Shown one piece after another: positions 21,117 to 31,176 of a stretch of DNA of 64,000 bases. The stretch's first letter is position 1, and every line of letters begins with the position of its first letter. The notes beneath the pieces were generated by a model that did no database searches, had not been told where the DNA came from, and saw nothing but the letters and a program-made list of their open reading frames with translations. The position numbers and the translations under genes are program-made. Source of the stretch: Argyresthia goedartella (lineage: Eukaryota > Arthropoda > Insecta > Lepidoptera > Argyresthiidae); assembly GCA_949825045.1 (NCBI GenBank), contig OX463832.1, positions 25,476,552 to 25,540,551 of the forward strand, in the 5' to 3' direction.

Positions 21117-22832
21117 ATGTCGTTATCTGAAATCCAGAAGGGTGTTTCTAAGGAACTCAGATGGTTTTCCTCCGCACACGGTCTGATAGACCGTTTAGAT
21201 AGGCATGATGTGGTATTGGAGCGGTCTATGGACGTTAAGGAACGTTACAATAGGGTGCTCGAATTGTCCGCGCAGGCGGAATCAGTTGATGGTTGCGCAC
21301 CTGACAGGCTGTCACGGTTGATAGGGGATGTCGACCAATGTATGGAGTTGGCAGCTGCTATCACGCAGAAGGCTGCGGACATACGTAGACAGCGCGAGTC
21401 CAGCCATGGTGGTGACATTGAAGCACCTCTGCCGCTTCAGGGATCGGGGTCCAGGTTACCTGCCATAACTATGCCTACTTTTGACGGCGTGTCCGGTGAA
21501 TGGATGAGCTTCATCAATCTGTTCGACAGTTTGGTGCACATGCGATCGGACATTACCAAGTCTGTCAAGATGGCTCAGCTGGTGGCAGCATTGAGGGGTG
21601 AGCCTAGGGAGCTGGTCGCTCATTTGACAGTTACGGAGGGTAACTATGAAACGGCCAGGCAATTGTTGGTCAGACGTTACCATAACAAACGGAGGTTGGC
21701 CGATGCCCAACTGAACCGTTTGTTTAGTATCCCGGTTGTGAACAAGGTCGGGGCCATACAGACGGAGGTTTTGAACCCATTGTTGTCCGTCACCAAGGCT
21801 CTAGAGAATCTTGGACTTCCGGTTGGTGAATGGTCGTACCTACTGTTGTACATTGTACTTTCCCGCCTACCCGCTGACGTGCAGACTCGTTTCGAACAGT
21901 CTCACGGGAGGTCGGCCGAGGACCTGCCCGCCTTCTCCGACTTGGTCGGATTCTTGGAAGAGGGGGCTCGACGGGCAGAGAATTTGGGGTTGACGGTCAC
22001 CCATCCTTCGGAGCCACAGAGTGCTGCCGGGAGCGCTGTGAGTAGGGGCCCTCCGACGAGGAAGGACCGCACCAACCGGCAGTCGTATGGGACTGTGAGT
22101 GAATTGACCCCACATGGTGAGACCTGCCCATGTTGTAGGCAGATTGGCCATGCTGTGGCCAATTGCAATAGGTTCGGGGAACTTAGGGTTCAGGGACGGC
22201 GCCGGATGGCCAAGCAGCGGAGCTGGTGTTTCCTGTGCCTCGGGCCACACATGGCTAGGGACTGCACGCGCACACAAATGTGCGGATATTGTGGTGGGCC
22301 CCACAACAATCTGTTGTGCATGAACCGGTCCGGCCAACAGCCTCCACAGGGCCGTACCCAGGGTGACACGGCATGGGGCCCTGAGAATTCGTTTGCGACT
22401 CGGAGCGCAACTCAGGGGCCAACGTCCCCACGTGCACAGGGCAGTACCAGGGTGCAGGGCCGCACTCAGGACCATTACATGGGGGGCCCTGAGTTTTCGG
22501 TTGCGACTCAGCATCCGACCCAGCGGGACATTGGGTGTGTTGAGCAGGCCGTAACGGGCGGGTGTCATGGGACACCTTCGAGCTATGCGGGTGCGGTTCG
22601 GACGCCGCCTCAGTTGTCGCCCCGCTCGTCGCCTCGTCCTCGTCGGTCACATGTGATGTCCCCCCCGCTCATGGAGCGGCCACGGTTGAATTCACGCCCA
22701 CCCCCCTTTACGGGGAATCGTAGGTTGGGAATGGAACCGGCGCGTGGGCCATTTGTACAATGGGACCCTCTGGCGTATAGCTGCATACCTGATCGGTTAC
22801 AGGCACAGTGGGGCCCCGGGGGTCCTCGCTAG
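21117..22832 (+). CDS. BEL/Pao Gag (copy 1)
   Basis: 571 codons from ATG 21117 to TAG 22830-22832. The N-terminal half is a helical BEL/Pao capsid region (LPAITMPTFDGVSGEWMSF, then AHLTVTEGNYETARQLL). From about residue 337 come zinc-knuckle-like Cys/His motifs: CPCCRQIGHAVANC, CFLCLGPHMARDC and CGYCGGPHNNLLC. The tail is Pro/Gly/Gln/Arg-rich with a GRTQ-type repeat. The protein would assemble the particle and bind RNA. The reading frame continues beyond the TAG directly into pol in the same phase. Confidence 0.9.
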   Translation: MSLSEIQKGVSKELRWFSSAHGLIDRLDRHDVVLERSMDVKERYNRVLELSAQAESVDGCAPDRLSRLIGDVDQCMELAAAITQKAADIRRQRESSHGGDIEAPLPLQGSGSRLPAITMPTFDGVSGEWMSFINLFDSLVHMRSDITKSVKMAQLVAALRGEPRELVAHLTVTEGNYETARQLLVRRYHNKRRLADAQLNRLFSIPVVNKVGAIQTEVLNPLLSVTKALENLGLPVGEWSYLLLYIVLSRLPADVQTRFEQSHGRSAEDLPAFSDLVGFLEEGARRAENLGLTVTHPSEPQSAAGSAVSRGPPTRKDRTNRQSYGTVSELTPHGETCPCCRQIGHAVANCNRFGELRVQGRRRMAKQRSWCFLCLGPHMARDCTRTQMCGYCGGPHNNLLCMNRSGQQPPQGRTQGDTAWGPENSFATRSATQGPTSPRAQGSTRVQGRTQDHYMGGPEFSVATQHPTQRDIGCVEQAVTGGCHGTPSSYAGAVRTPPQLSPRSSPRPRRSHVMSPPLMERPRLNSRPPPFTGNRRLGMEPARGPFVQWDPLAYSCIPDRLQAQWGPGGPR

Positions 22833-24521
22833 GAATTTGCGGCCCAACCATTTGTTGCCCCCCAACCGGAGACGGTGGTGTTACCGATCGCCTCTGTGCT
22901 TGTTTGGGATTTGGCGGGCAACCCAACATACGTTCGCGCCCTACTAGATTCTGGAGCTCAGGGCTGCATTGTATCGAATGATTTAGCAAAATGGTTGGGC
23001 CTCAAGGTAAATAGGTATAATAAATCAATACGGGGCGTGGGGAATGTTACGGTTACGAATGTAGTTGCTCAATCGGTGATCACGTTCTCTCCACGTTATG
23101 ACATTTTGACAAAAACATCCGTGCAAGCTTTAGTAATGACGCATGTCATGGGCAGACACCCCTTGGTGAAGTTGAATCCGGCCGTTCGATTCCTGACATC
23201 AGGACTCAAGTTGGCGGATCCCGATTTTGACACTCCAGCCCCGGTCGACCTGCTACTGGGAGCAGACGTTCTGGGTAGGTTTCTGTTGTCGGATCGGCGA
23301 GTTCTTCAGCCGGACGGGTTGATTGCTGTGGATACTAAGTTTGGTCACGTGATCATGGGTCCGGCATTGCCAATGGTTAGGCCTGCCGAGTCAGATGGCA
23401 TACTTATTGGCTCAGCGTTGTCAGACGTTATCCAACGTTTCTGGGAGATAGAGGAACCTCCCACCGTTCGTCGAGTCGACGCAGACGAAGAAGAGTGCGA
23501 GTTGTTTTACCAGAATAGTACTGGTCGCCTTCGTTCTGGTCGTTTTGTAACTCGACTGCCTTTCAGGGCCGATCGACCGCCACTAGGAGAATCTAGGAAG
23601 ATGGCTGAGACGAGATTGATGTCGATGGAGCGTAGGATGTCAAGGGACGCCGTATTTAAACAAAAATACGTCGATTTCATGAGGGAGTATGAGTCGTTAG
23701 GACACATGTCGGTATCGGGTGTGGACTGGAGATCTGAGGATCACTGTTTCCTTCCACACCATGCCGTCCTGCGAACCCCTACCGGCAAGATTCGAGTTGT
23801 TTTTGATGGGTCAGCACCTACCTCGAACGGGATGTCCCTGAATCAGTGTCTACATTCGGGACCCAAGTTGAGTCGTGATATTTCGGATATTCTCACGAGT
23901 TTTTGGAGACACCAGATTGTATTTGTCGCAGACAGTCGGATGATGTTTAGGCAAATGGTAATTCATCCGGCTGACAGAAGGTATCAGTTGATACTTTGGC
24001 GTGAGTCCACGGCCGAGCCAGTCAAGGTCTATGAGTTAAACACGAACACGTATGGGTTACGGTCTAGCCCGTATTTGGCGATGCGTACCCTGCGGGGGTT
24101 GGCGTCGCGTGACCGTGTGAGCTATCCTAGAGCCGCCGCTATCCTGGAGCAAGATTTGTACGTCGATGACGTCTGCACAGGGGCAGCCAGTGTAGAGGAA
24201 GCTCTTGACCGACGTGACGAGCTCATTCAATTGCTGGAACGAGGCGGCTATGAACTACGCAAGTGGATGTCTAACTCCCCTGAGTTGATGGCTGGTCTCC
24301 CAGATGAGTTTCAACAAGACCCGCACGTTTTTGAGAATCCTGACAACCCTAACATGTTGTCAGTGCTTGGAATTAAGTACCGGCCCGTCCATGATGAGTT
24401 TACCTATCGGGTGGTTTTGGAAACACCGAAGGCCTGGACGAAGCGGTCAGTACTGTCAACGATTGCGAGAACGTTCGACCCGAATGGATGGATTTCTCCA
24501 GTCACCTTTGCTCTCAAATGA
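22833..24521 (+). pseudogene. BEL/Pao Pol part 1: protease and reverse transcriptase (copy 1)
   Basis: In phase with gag after UAG. Protease: RALLDSGAQGCIV (DSGA) at about 22940. RT: IRVVFDGSAPTSNGMSLNQ, VFVADSRMMFRQM (motif A Asp), TNTYGLRSSPYLAMRTLR, and DLYVDDVCTG (YVDD at about 24158). The frame ends at TGA 24519-24521, where copy 2 has TGT (Cys), so this is a nonsense mutation. Protease would process the polyprotein and RT would copy RNA to DNA in particles. Confidence 0.9.
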
Positions 24522-25358
24522 TTTATGCAAAGGCTATGGGCGGCTCAGTTGACCTGGGACACCCACCTCTCAGGTGATTTGTTGACTGATTGGACGCGAA
24601 TGTTCACCTCGCTATCGGACATAAATAATGTATTGCTTCCGAGGAAATTGGTCCCTGCTGGGGATTACAGGGCAACCCTTCACGGGTTTTGTGATGCCTC
24701 TGAACGAGGGTTTGCGGCAGCGGTTTATTTGCGAACCGTCACCTCCACCGGGGAGGTCGACGTGCATTTGGTTTTGGCAAAAAGCAAGGTAGCGCCTATT
24801 CGGACAAGGATGACGATTCCAAAACTGGAACTGTCCGGGGCTGCTCTTTTGACCAAACTTTTGAATCACACTCTAACAGTGTTGCGTGGGTCAGTGGTTT
24901 TGGAGGATACGGTGTACGCGTGGACGGACAGCCAGATTGTTTTGTGCTGGCTGAAGGCTTCGGTCCATAACTTAGAGGTTTTTGTTGCGAACCGTGTCTC
25001 CCAGATTGTGTCGTCTGAGGTCCCACTGACCTGGAGACATATACCAGGAGAATTGAACCCGTCTGATTGTGCATCCAGGGGATGTCAGGCTCCTGAACTC
25101 GTTAGACACCATTTGTGGTGGGGACCACCCTGGCTTGCCAAGAGAGAATCGGACTGGCGCCACAGCCATGTAGTAGTATCTTCGGATCATGGCCCCAGAG
25201 CGGCCGTGCATGTTACCCAGAAGGCTGAGGACCCTGACGCCGGGTTTCTGCTGGACCGGTATAGCTCACTTGACAAGTTGATAAACGTGTCCACTTGGAT
25301 TAGGAGATTCAAGCTCGAGCTCGAAATTGTCGTACTCCTCGCGATCAGCGAACGTTGA
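24522..25358 (+). pseudogene. BEL/Pao Pol part 2: RNase H (copy 1)
   Basis: It continues the same frame: GFCDASERGFAAAVYL (first RNase H Asp), IPKLELSGAALLTKLL (Glu), VYAWTDSQIVLCWL (Asp) and HIPGELNPSDCASRG. It ends through an 8-bp insertion at about 25312 (AAGCTCGA absent from copy 2; CTCGAGCTCGA is a short tandem), which shifts the frame. Confidence 0.88.
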
Positions 25359-26730
25359 ACCCTATTCTGACTCCGGCAGAGCGAAACGAGTCGCTATTGA
25401 ATTTGGTCCGGTTGGTACAGTCCTCGAAGTTTGGGGCAGAATTGGAGATTATACGAAGTGGACGTTCGAAATTGAAGGGAGCCGTCGCGCGTCTCAACCC
25501 CTTTGTTGATTCGACTGGGTTACTTCGGGTAGGAGGAAGATTGCGCAATGCGAATCTGTCGTATTCGGCTCGTCACCCACTTCTGCTCCCCAAGGGGGGA
25601 CAGTTAGTTGAATTGCTGGTGACTGATCGTCATATTAAAAACGCGCATGCCGGCTGTAACGCGTTGTCGGCCACGCTCCAGCGGGAGTTTTGGATCTTAT
25701 CTGCCCGCCGTGTCATACGGAACATCGTGTTTCGGTGCATGCCTTGTTATCGACTTAAGGCTGCCACGATGCAACCTCTCATGGGGGACTTGCCCCCTGA
25801 TCGTGTGAATGAGGTCAGACCGTTTTCAGGTGTTGGTACGGATTTTGCAGGACCGTTTATGGTGAAGAGTTCACGATTGCGTACCGCTAGGCAATACAAG
25901 GCGTACCTATGTGTGTTTGTTTGTTTATCCACCAAGGCGGTACATCTCGAGCTCGTTGCTGATCTCTCGACAGAGGCTTTCATTGCTTGTTTGGATAGGT
26001 TTGTTTCTCGAAGGGGACTTCCAACTTTGATCCGCTCTGATAACGGCACTAACTACATCGGTGCGGAACGATACTTACGATAGATAGTCAACTTTTTGAA
26101 TGTAAATAAAGTGGATATTGGAACGGCCCTCTCCCGTCGGGGTATACAGTGGACCTTCAGCCCACCGATTTGCTCCCACTGGGGTGGGATTTTTGAGGCC
26201 GTAGTTAAGTCAGCTAAGACGCACTTGGGGCGTATAGTAGGTCAGACCGCGCTGACTTTTGAGGAGCTCGCGACATTGTTTTGTAAGATCGAGGCCGTTC
26301 TCAATTCGCGACCGTTGTGTCCGCTCAGCTCGGATCCAAATGACCTGGAGGCTCTGACCCCAGGCCATTTCTTGATAGGTCGCCACTTAACGCGTTGCCC
26401 GAGCACCCCTTCGAGGGAGTGAAATTGTATCGGTTGTCAAGGTATCAGATGTTGCAGCAGTTTACTCAGAATTTCTGGAAGCGTTGGTCGCTCGAGTATC
26501 TGCATATCTTACAACAGCGCCTTAAGTGGACTGACAAAACTAGCCCCCATAGTGTTGGTGACCTCGTTCTGGTTAAGGATGCTAACCTACCGCCACTACG
26601 TTGGCGCAGGGGGCGCATTGTTAACTTGTTCCCTGGCAAGGACGGGACCCCCCGGTCTGCAGAGGTTCTAGTAGGAGGCTCGGTTCTAAAACGAGCGGTA
26701 GCAACGTTGTCTCGGCTGCCCGTAGATTAG
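25359..26730 (+). pseudogene. BEL/Pao Pol part 3: integrase (copy 1)
   Basis: Zinc-finger region HIKNAHAG..., CMPCYRLKA; core motifs GTDFAGPF (first D), LIRSDNGTNYIG (second D) and [16 protein letters not shown] (E). A TAG at 26081-26083 replaces GAG of copy 2, and a one-base loss near 26382 shifts the frame; the C-terminal domain (VGDLVLVKDANLPPLRWRRGRI) ends at TAG 26730. Integrase inserts the cDNA. All catalytic residues are present but the frame is broken twice. Confidence 0.88.
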
Positions 26731-26762
26731 GGGACAGGTGGGTGCCTGTCCGGGCGGGTGAT
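26731..26762 (+). promoter_or_regulatory. Purine-rich tract before the BEL 3' LTR
   Basis: GGGGACAGGTGGGTG... lies between the pol stop and the LTR start at 26763. It is G-rich and probably supplies the plus-strand primer; the exact cut point is not evident. Confidence 0.5.
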
Positions 26763-27308
26763 TGTTCGATTCCAAATCGATATTCGATCGATGGTTTCTG
26801 AACGGCCATTTTGAATTTGACGTTAGCTGCCAACCTAGCAGTTTTTTGACAACTGACAGACGAAAGCCCTCGCAATGTAAACGCGTTTTGATTAGGGTGT
26901 TGAAATTAAATCGCAGGCCATCTGGAATGTATTCGGGTTTCCCTCAGGATTGTTCATATAGCTGAGTGTGTTATTGTTTCTCGAACCAGATAAAGTTCGC
27001 ATTTTCGTGCCCGATTGTTTTTACCACGTAACATAACCTGTGTTGGAACACTGTGCTCATTGAAGCTGGCCCGCCAGTAATACCTGGTTGGCTGAAGAAC
27101 CTGTCTACCAAGAAGAGCCTAGGGTGCACCCGGGCCTTGCAGAGAGACAGGAGGTTGACGGAACCGAAGCACAGACCAGGTTAGATCGACCCCAATTAAC
27201 TTCAGCTCGGTGAATCGCCGACGTTCACGCTTCTTGGCAACTGATCGTTACGCTACCTCGTAGCTGATGGGCCCCTACGAGGTCATTAGGTGCTGAGAAG
27301 CCTGAACA
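26763..27308 (+). repeat. BEL copy 1, 3' LTR
   Basis: 546 bp, about 99% identical to 20026-20571; followed by the ACTAA duplication at 27309-27313. Confidence 0.95.
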
Positions 27309-27313
27309 ACTAA

Positions 27314-27960
27314 ACTAATGAGTACATAACTGATTGTGGTTTGGGTTTGAATAAGGAAATTTCCCCTTCAAGTGGTGATTCATGGCTGAATCTCGCACAG
27401 GAAAAAGAAAATTTATTAACTCTACCAGTTTTTCGAAAATACGCCCGTCGGAGAAGATAGCATCAAGAAACTACTTTTTTCAATTATCCTTATGTTTTTT
27501 TTATTACACAATGTAAGATGTAAAAATTATCTAATCTAATGACAATATTATAACATCGTACAGATGTAGTGAATAATCCTTTCCTTTCGTATTTTCTCGG
27601 AAATGTTCGTTTTTGTCTTACTACTTCACTCGCACTCAGTACCCATCGAGACAACGTAGGTAACGGTCGCATTGCAAGAGGAAGTATCTATATAGAGTAG
27701 TTAATACCACAGAAATATTTTGTTGATATTTATGTTAGATTTTGTGATAAACTTCATGGACTCGTGTATTAATGCAGGCCACCTATTTATTTTTTTTGAC
27801 TTTACATTTCACTCTTGTCTGTAATTTTTGTAAATAATAAACATTGATTTTATTCGATCCACATTAACAATTTATAACAGACATTCCGAAAGCACTAAGA
27901 TTTGGGAAACGTTTAGATCGGCAAGCCTGAGAAGTTATTTTCTATATTTATTTATATTTC
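27314..27960. other. Non-coding stretch between BEL copy 1 and the Sailor-like transposase
   Basis: AT-rich with no gene. TACAGATGTAGTGAATAATC and the bases after it (about 27560-27586) recur inverted at about 42112-42138, beside BEL copy 2, indicating a dispersed repeat. The left terminus of the DD82E transposon may lie here, but I could not find matching TIRs. Confidence 0.4.
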
Positions 27961-28836
27961 TTAACTGAAAATGATAAATTCAAACACACCAACTATACTG
28001 CTTACTTTTGTAAAGTCCAAAAACGAGTTTCGGAGGCCAGTGGAATTTCTCAACGAACAGTAAATAAAATATTGCAAAAAGAATACACAAATCAATCCAC
28101 CTCCAATAGTCCGAAGTCGGCAAAGTTGGGTAGACCAAATAAATTATTTTGTCTAGGTCTTGACGATTTTGACTACAACGTTATACGCCGATTAGTGTAT
28201 AATTTCCATTTGATATACAAACAAGTACCTACAATTAAAGCCCTGAAGTCCAAGTTATCCGAAGCCATAAATTTTAAGGGTTGTGACTTTACGCTAAGAA
28301 AAATTCTTAGAAAAATGGGATTTCGGTGTAAAAAAGTTGAAAACAACAGAAAATTACTTATCGAGAAAGATGATGTTCGTTTAAAAAGAGTAAAGTTTTT
28401 AGCCGCGATAAAAAAGTACAGATTGCAAGGGAGAGAGATTGTTTATATGGATGAAACATACATCCATACCTCACATTTGGCAGGTATAAGCTGGGCTGAC
28501 TCGTCAGAAAACGGAGTGAAACAGTTAATTTCTAAAGGACAACGTCTTATAATAGTGCACGCTGGTAGTAGAAAGGGGTTTATACCTGGGGCATTGTTAA
28601 TGTATCAGTCTGCTGATAAAACAGGTGACTATCACAACGCGATGAACAATGAAAACTATGAAAAATGGCTTCGTAATCAACTCATTCCAAACTTAGCTCC
28701 ATATTCGGTACTAGTAGTAGACAATGCTGCATATCATAATAAGTACGTAGCAAAACCTCCTAATTCAAATACCAGGAAGCAAGACATGATTGATTGGCTA
28801 TCCAAACATAACGTTCCGATTGATCCGTCATTAACA
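27961..28836 (+). pseudogene. DD82E (Sailor-like) Tc1/mariner-type transposase, N-terminal part
   Basis: The frame is open from about 27930 without an ATG. An HTH region (KVQKRVSEASGISQRTVNKI) leads to SAKLGRPNKL and a second helical DNA-binding region. First catalytic Asp: IVYMDETYIHT (codon 28450-28452). Then SKGQRLIIVHAG and GALLMY. Second Asp: VLVVDNAAYHN (codon 28720-28722). Coding is cut at 28836 by a CR1-like element; the rest is at 34289-34759. Counting across the insertion and one copy of the duplicated target gives 82 residues between the second D and the E, the spacing of the Sailor (DD82E) group as I know it. Confidence 0.8.
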
Positions 28837-29750
28837 GTAGAGGGCGCTAGTATAGCCGTAAACATTGAGCTCCGTATAAATAAATCATTTTAACAACTAA
28901 ATCTACTTAAAATTATATAAAATCAGTACCTTTTGATAAATAACAAACCAATTGAGACGTGGAGTTGTTATCCAGTGATAAAAACAGTACAATCAATAAA
29001 ACAACAGAGTGATTATAAGTGAGTGCAAAGTAACAATAAAATCAAGCAAAACCTATGTATATGTGACGACTCTGACAGCATTAATCCTGCACAAAACATT
29101 ACAGTGACCAAAGTGACCAGTGCCATTCTTAAATCTACTGGTAATAAACAGAACATATTGTTGCTTCTTACAATCTACATTCCTTTGTTGTGGTGAATGT
29201 GTTACATAAGTGCAAAGTCCGCTAACGGTCACCGACGATTGATCACCTTCACACGTCTAAGAAAGTTCACTGGATCGCTAGCATTCACATTTTTCGCAAG
29301 TCAAGTAAATTGAAGTGATAGCTTGCGGCGAGAGACACCCGCCTATTACGCATGAGATCCGGGTGCAATCCCACACGGCGACCATCAACTTTCTGTTTTT
29401 TAACTACCACACGGCGAAGAAAGACACTTACTTTAAATTTTTAATTTTTTTATCACGTTTTTAATCGTGAAACAAAAATAAAAACCTTCACACGTCTAAG
29501 AAAGGTCACTGGATCGCTAGCATTCACATATTTCGCAAGTCAAGTAAATTGAAGTGATAGCTTGCGGCGAGAGACACCCGCCTATTACGCATGAGATCCG
29601 AGTTCGATCCCACACGGCGACCATCAACTTTTTGTTTTTTAACTACCACACGGCGAAGAAAGACACTTACTTTTAATTTTTAATTTTTTATCACGTTTTT
29701 AATCGTGAAACAAAAATAAAAACATACGGAAACCAAAGATTTCCTGCAAG
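28837..29750 (+). promoter_or_regulatory. CR1 copy C 5' UTR, probable internal promoter region
   Basis: Non-coding leader beginning GTAGAGGGCGCTAG. Full-length non-LTR elements need a promoter inside this region. It contains two tandem monomers (separate entry). No TATA box is needed or seen. Confidence 0.5.
29246..29722 (+). repeat. Two tandem 239-bp monomers in the CR1 5' UTR, each with a tRNA-like box
   Basis: 29246-29484 and 29485-29722 are about 97% identical (CCTTCACACGTCTAAGAAAG... to ...GTGAAACAAAAATAAAAA). Within each, the stretch around 29315-29383 (and 29554-29622) contains TAGCTTGCGGCGAGAGA and then GATCCGAGTTCGATCCCA (copy 2; GGTGCAATCCC in copy 1), which resembles the A and B boxes of a tRNA gene. 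Tandem 5' monomers with promoter activity are known in other non-LTR elements; a Pol III-type box inside one is inference. Confidence 0.8.
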
Positions 29751-31176
29751 ATGAATCAAGATAGAGACAATGTCACCTTCCGAAACAAATATAGAAGTAA
29801 CTCAGTGAGCGACCTGTCTAAGTCATCCCTATTTGAAGATAGTAACATGAGTTTGCCCCAAACATCCTTTACGTGTAGCCAAGATATTATGTTAAATGAA
29901 GAAATCGGAAAATTAAAAAAATTACCTAAAAAGCGCAGAGACTGAAATAGAAAACTTAAGCCTAGAAAACCAAAAACTAAAATGTGACCTAGAAAAATCA
30001 CAAAAACTGATAGAAACATATAAAGTCTTCAAGTTCTCCGACACTCCATCAACGCCGATCTCAGCACGTCGTAGGAAAAAGCCAAGGAAGGCGCTTACAG
30101 AAAAAAATGAAAGGCTACAGTTTTGCACTCAAGTCAACAACAGTGTTAAAGATGGACCTGCAAATTTGGACAAACAGAATAAAGAAAAAACACAGAAAAA
30201 TACGGAAGCTGAAGAACCTGACAAGCAGCTCAACATTGACAAGGATGATAGCAGTGACCCTAAGGGACGAGAAAATATGGAAGGTCATCACCCTGACAAG
30301 AAGCTCAACATAGATAAGGACGAAAGCCGTGACGCTAAGAGACAAGAAGAAATCACTAACATTGGACATGAAAATCAGACACGAGTATCTCAAGAGACTA
30401 TAATACACACACAGGAGGCAAAAATCGACACAGAAATAAAAAAAACATGTAAAGATATAAAAAAGAAAGTCATTATCATTGGTGACCAACAAGCTCGAGG
30501 ACTTCAAAAAGCGCTGCAAATATTACTGGGCTCTCAACATTTGGTTACATGCTTTTGGAAATCTGGTGCAAAAGTACGCGACCTTACATACGTGGAGAAA
30601 AATGAAATTTATGCATTAAGCAACAAAGACTTTGTTATTATATTAGGAGGAATGAATGAGGTCAATCCTTTTGAATTTAAAACTCATGCAGCAATTTGGT
30701 TGCACTCAATTGAAAAGGCTAACGTAATTGTGTGTGAAATTCCCCATAACAAAAACCTTAGAGAATATAAACTTAATTATGAATTGAAGCTGATCTGCAA
30801 CCAGTTCCAGAATGTTTCATATCTGGAGTTGAATGATAGTAGGTTAATTCCAGATAGAATGCATTTCACAAAACAATTGAGTAGATCTCTCTTAAGAAAA
30901 CTATTGCAAATTGACTATACAATAAAGATGAACCAATATACAGAACACATTAACTTACAGAAAAAACACGAAGAAACAGCCAAGGTAATGATAAATATGT
31001 CCACTCAAACTAATAACGACACAAAACACATTGAACTGGAACCTGAAATAAAAAATATCAATAAAAATTTAAATAGCAATACAAACAATGACGTAGTAAT
31101 AAATAGTGGTACCAATAACAAAACTGACATTAATCTCAATGACGACAACAATGATTTTTTTCGTATATCACAATAA
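29751..31176 (+). pseudogene. CR1-like ORF1 with SGNH/esterase-like domain (copy C)
   Basis: ATG 29751 (MNQDRDNVTFRNKYRSNS). A frameshift near 29935 separates the first 64 codons from the rest (30166-31176 is continuous). The middle is charged and coiled-coil-like with two imperfect DKQLNIDKD / DKKLNIDKD repeats. The C-terminal domain shows KVIIIGDQQARGL, FVIILGGMNEVNP, NVIVCEIPHNKNL and IPDRMHFTKQL, the blocks of SGNH hydrolases. The nucleophile Ser is Gln (GDQ, not GDS), while the final D..H pair is kept. Probably an RNA-binding partner of ORF2. A short Asn/Asp tail follows. Confidence 0.75.

Larger units (their letters stand above)
20026..27308 (+). mobile_element. BEL/Pao LTR retrotransposon, copy 1
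   Basis: Two 546-bp LTRs (20026-20571, 26763-27308) differ at only about four positions. They begin TGTTCG, end GAACA, and are flanked by a perfect 5-bp duplication ACTAA (20021-20025 and 27309-27313), the BEL/Pao target size. The Gag-Pol order is BEL-type (gag, protease, RT, RNase H, integrase). The LTR similarity implies a recent insertion, yet pol already carries a nonsense codon at 24519, an 8-bp insertion near 25312, a nonsense codon at 26082 and a 1-bp loss near 26382. Confidence 0.95.

Noticed and set aside
24795..25211. Minus-strand ORFs within BEL RNase H and integrase
   Set aside because: Antisense frames of strongly coding pol sequence.
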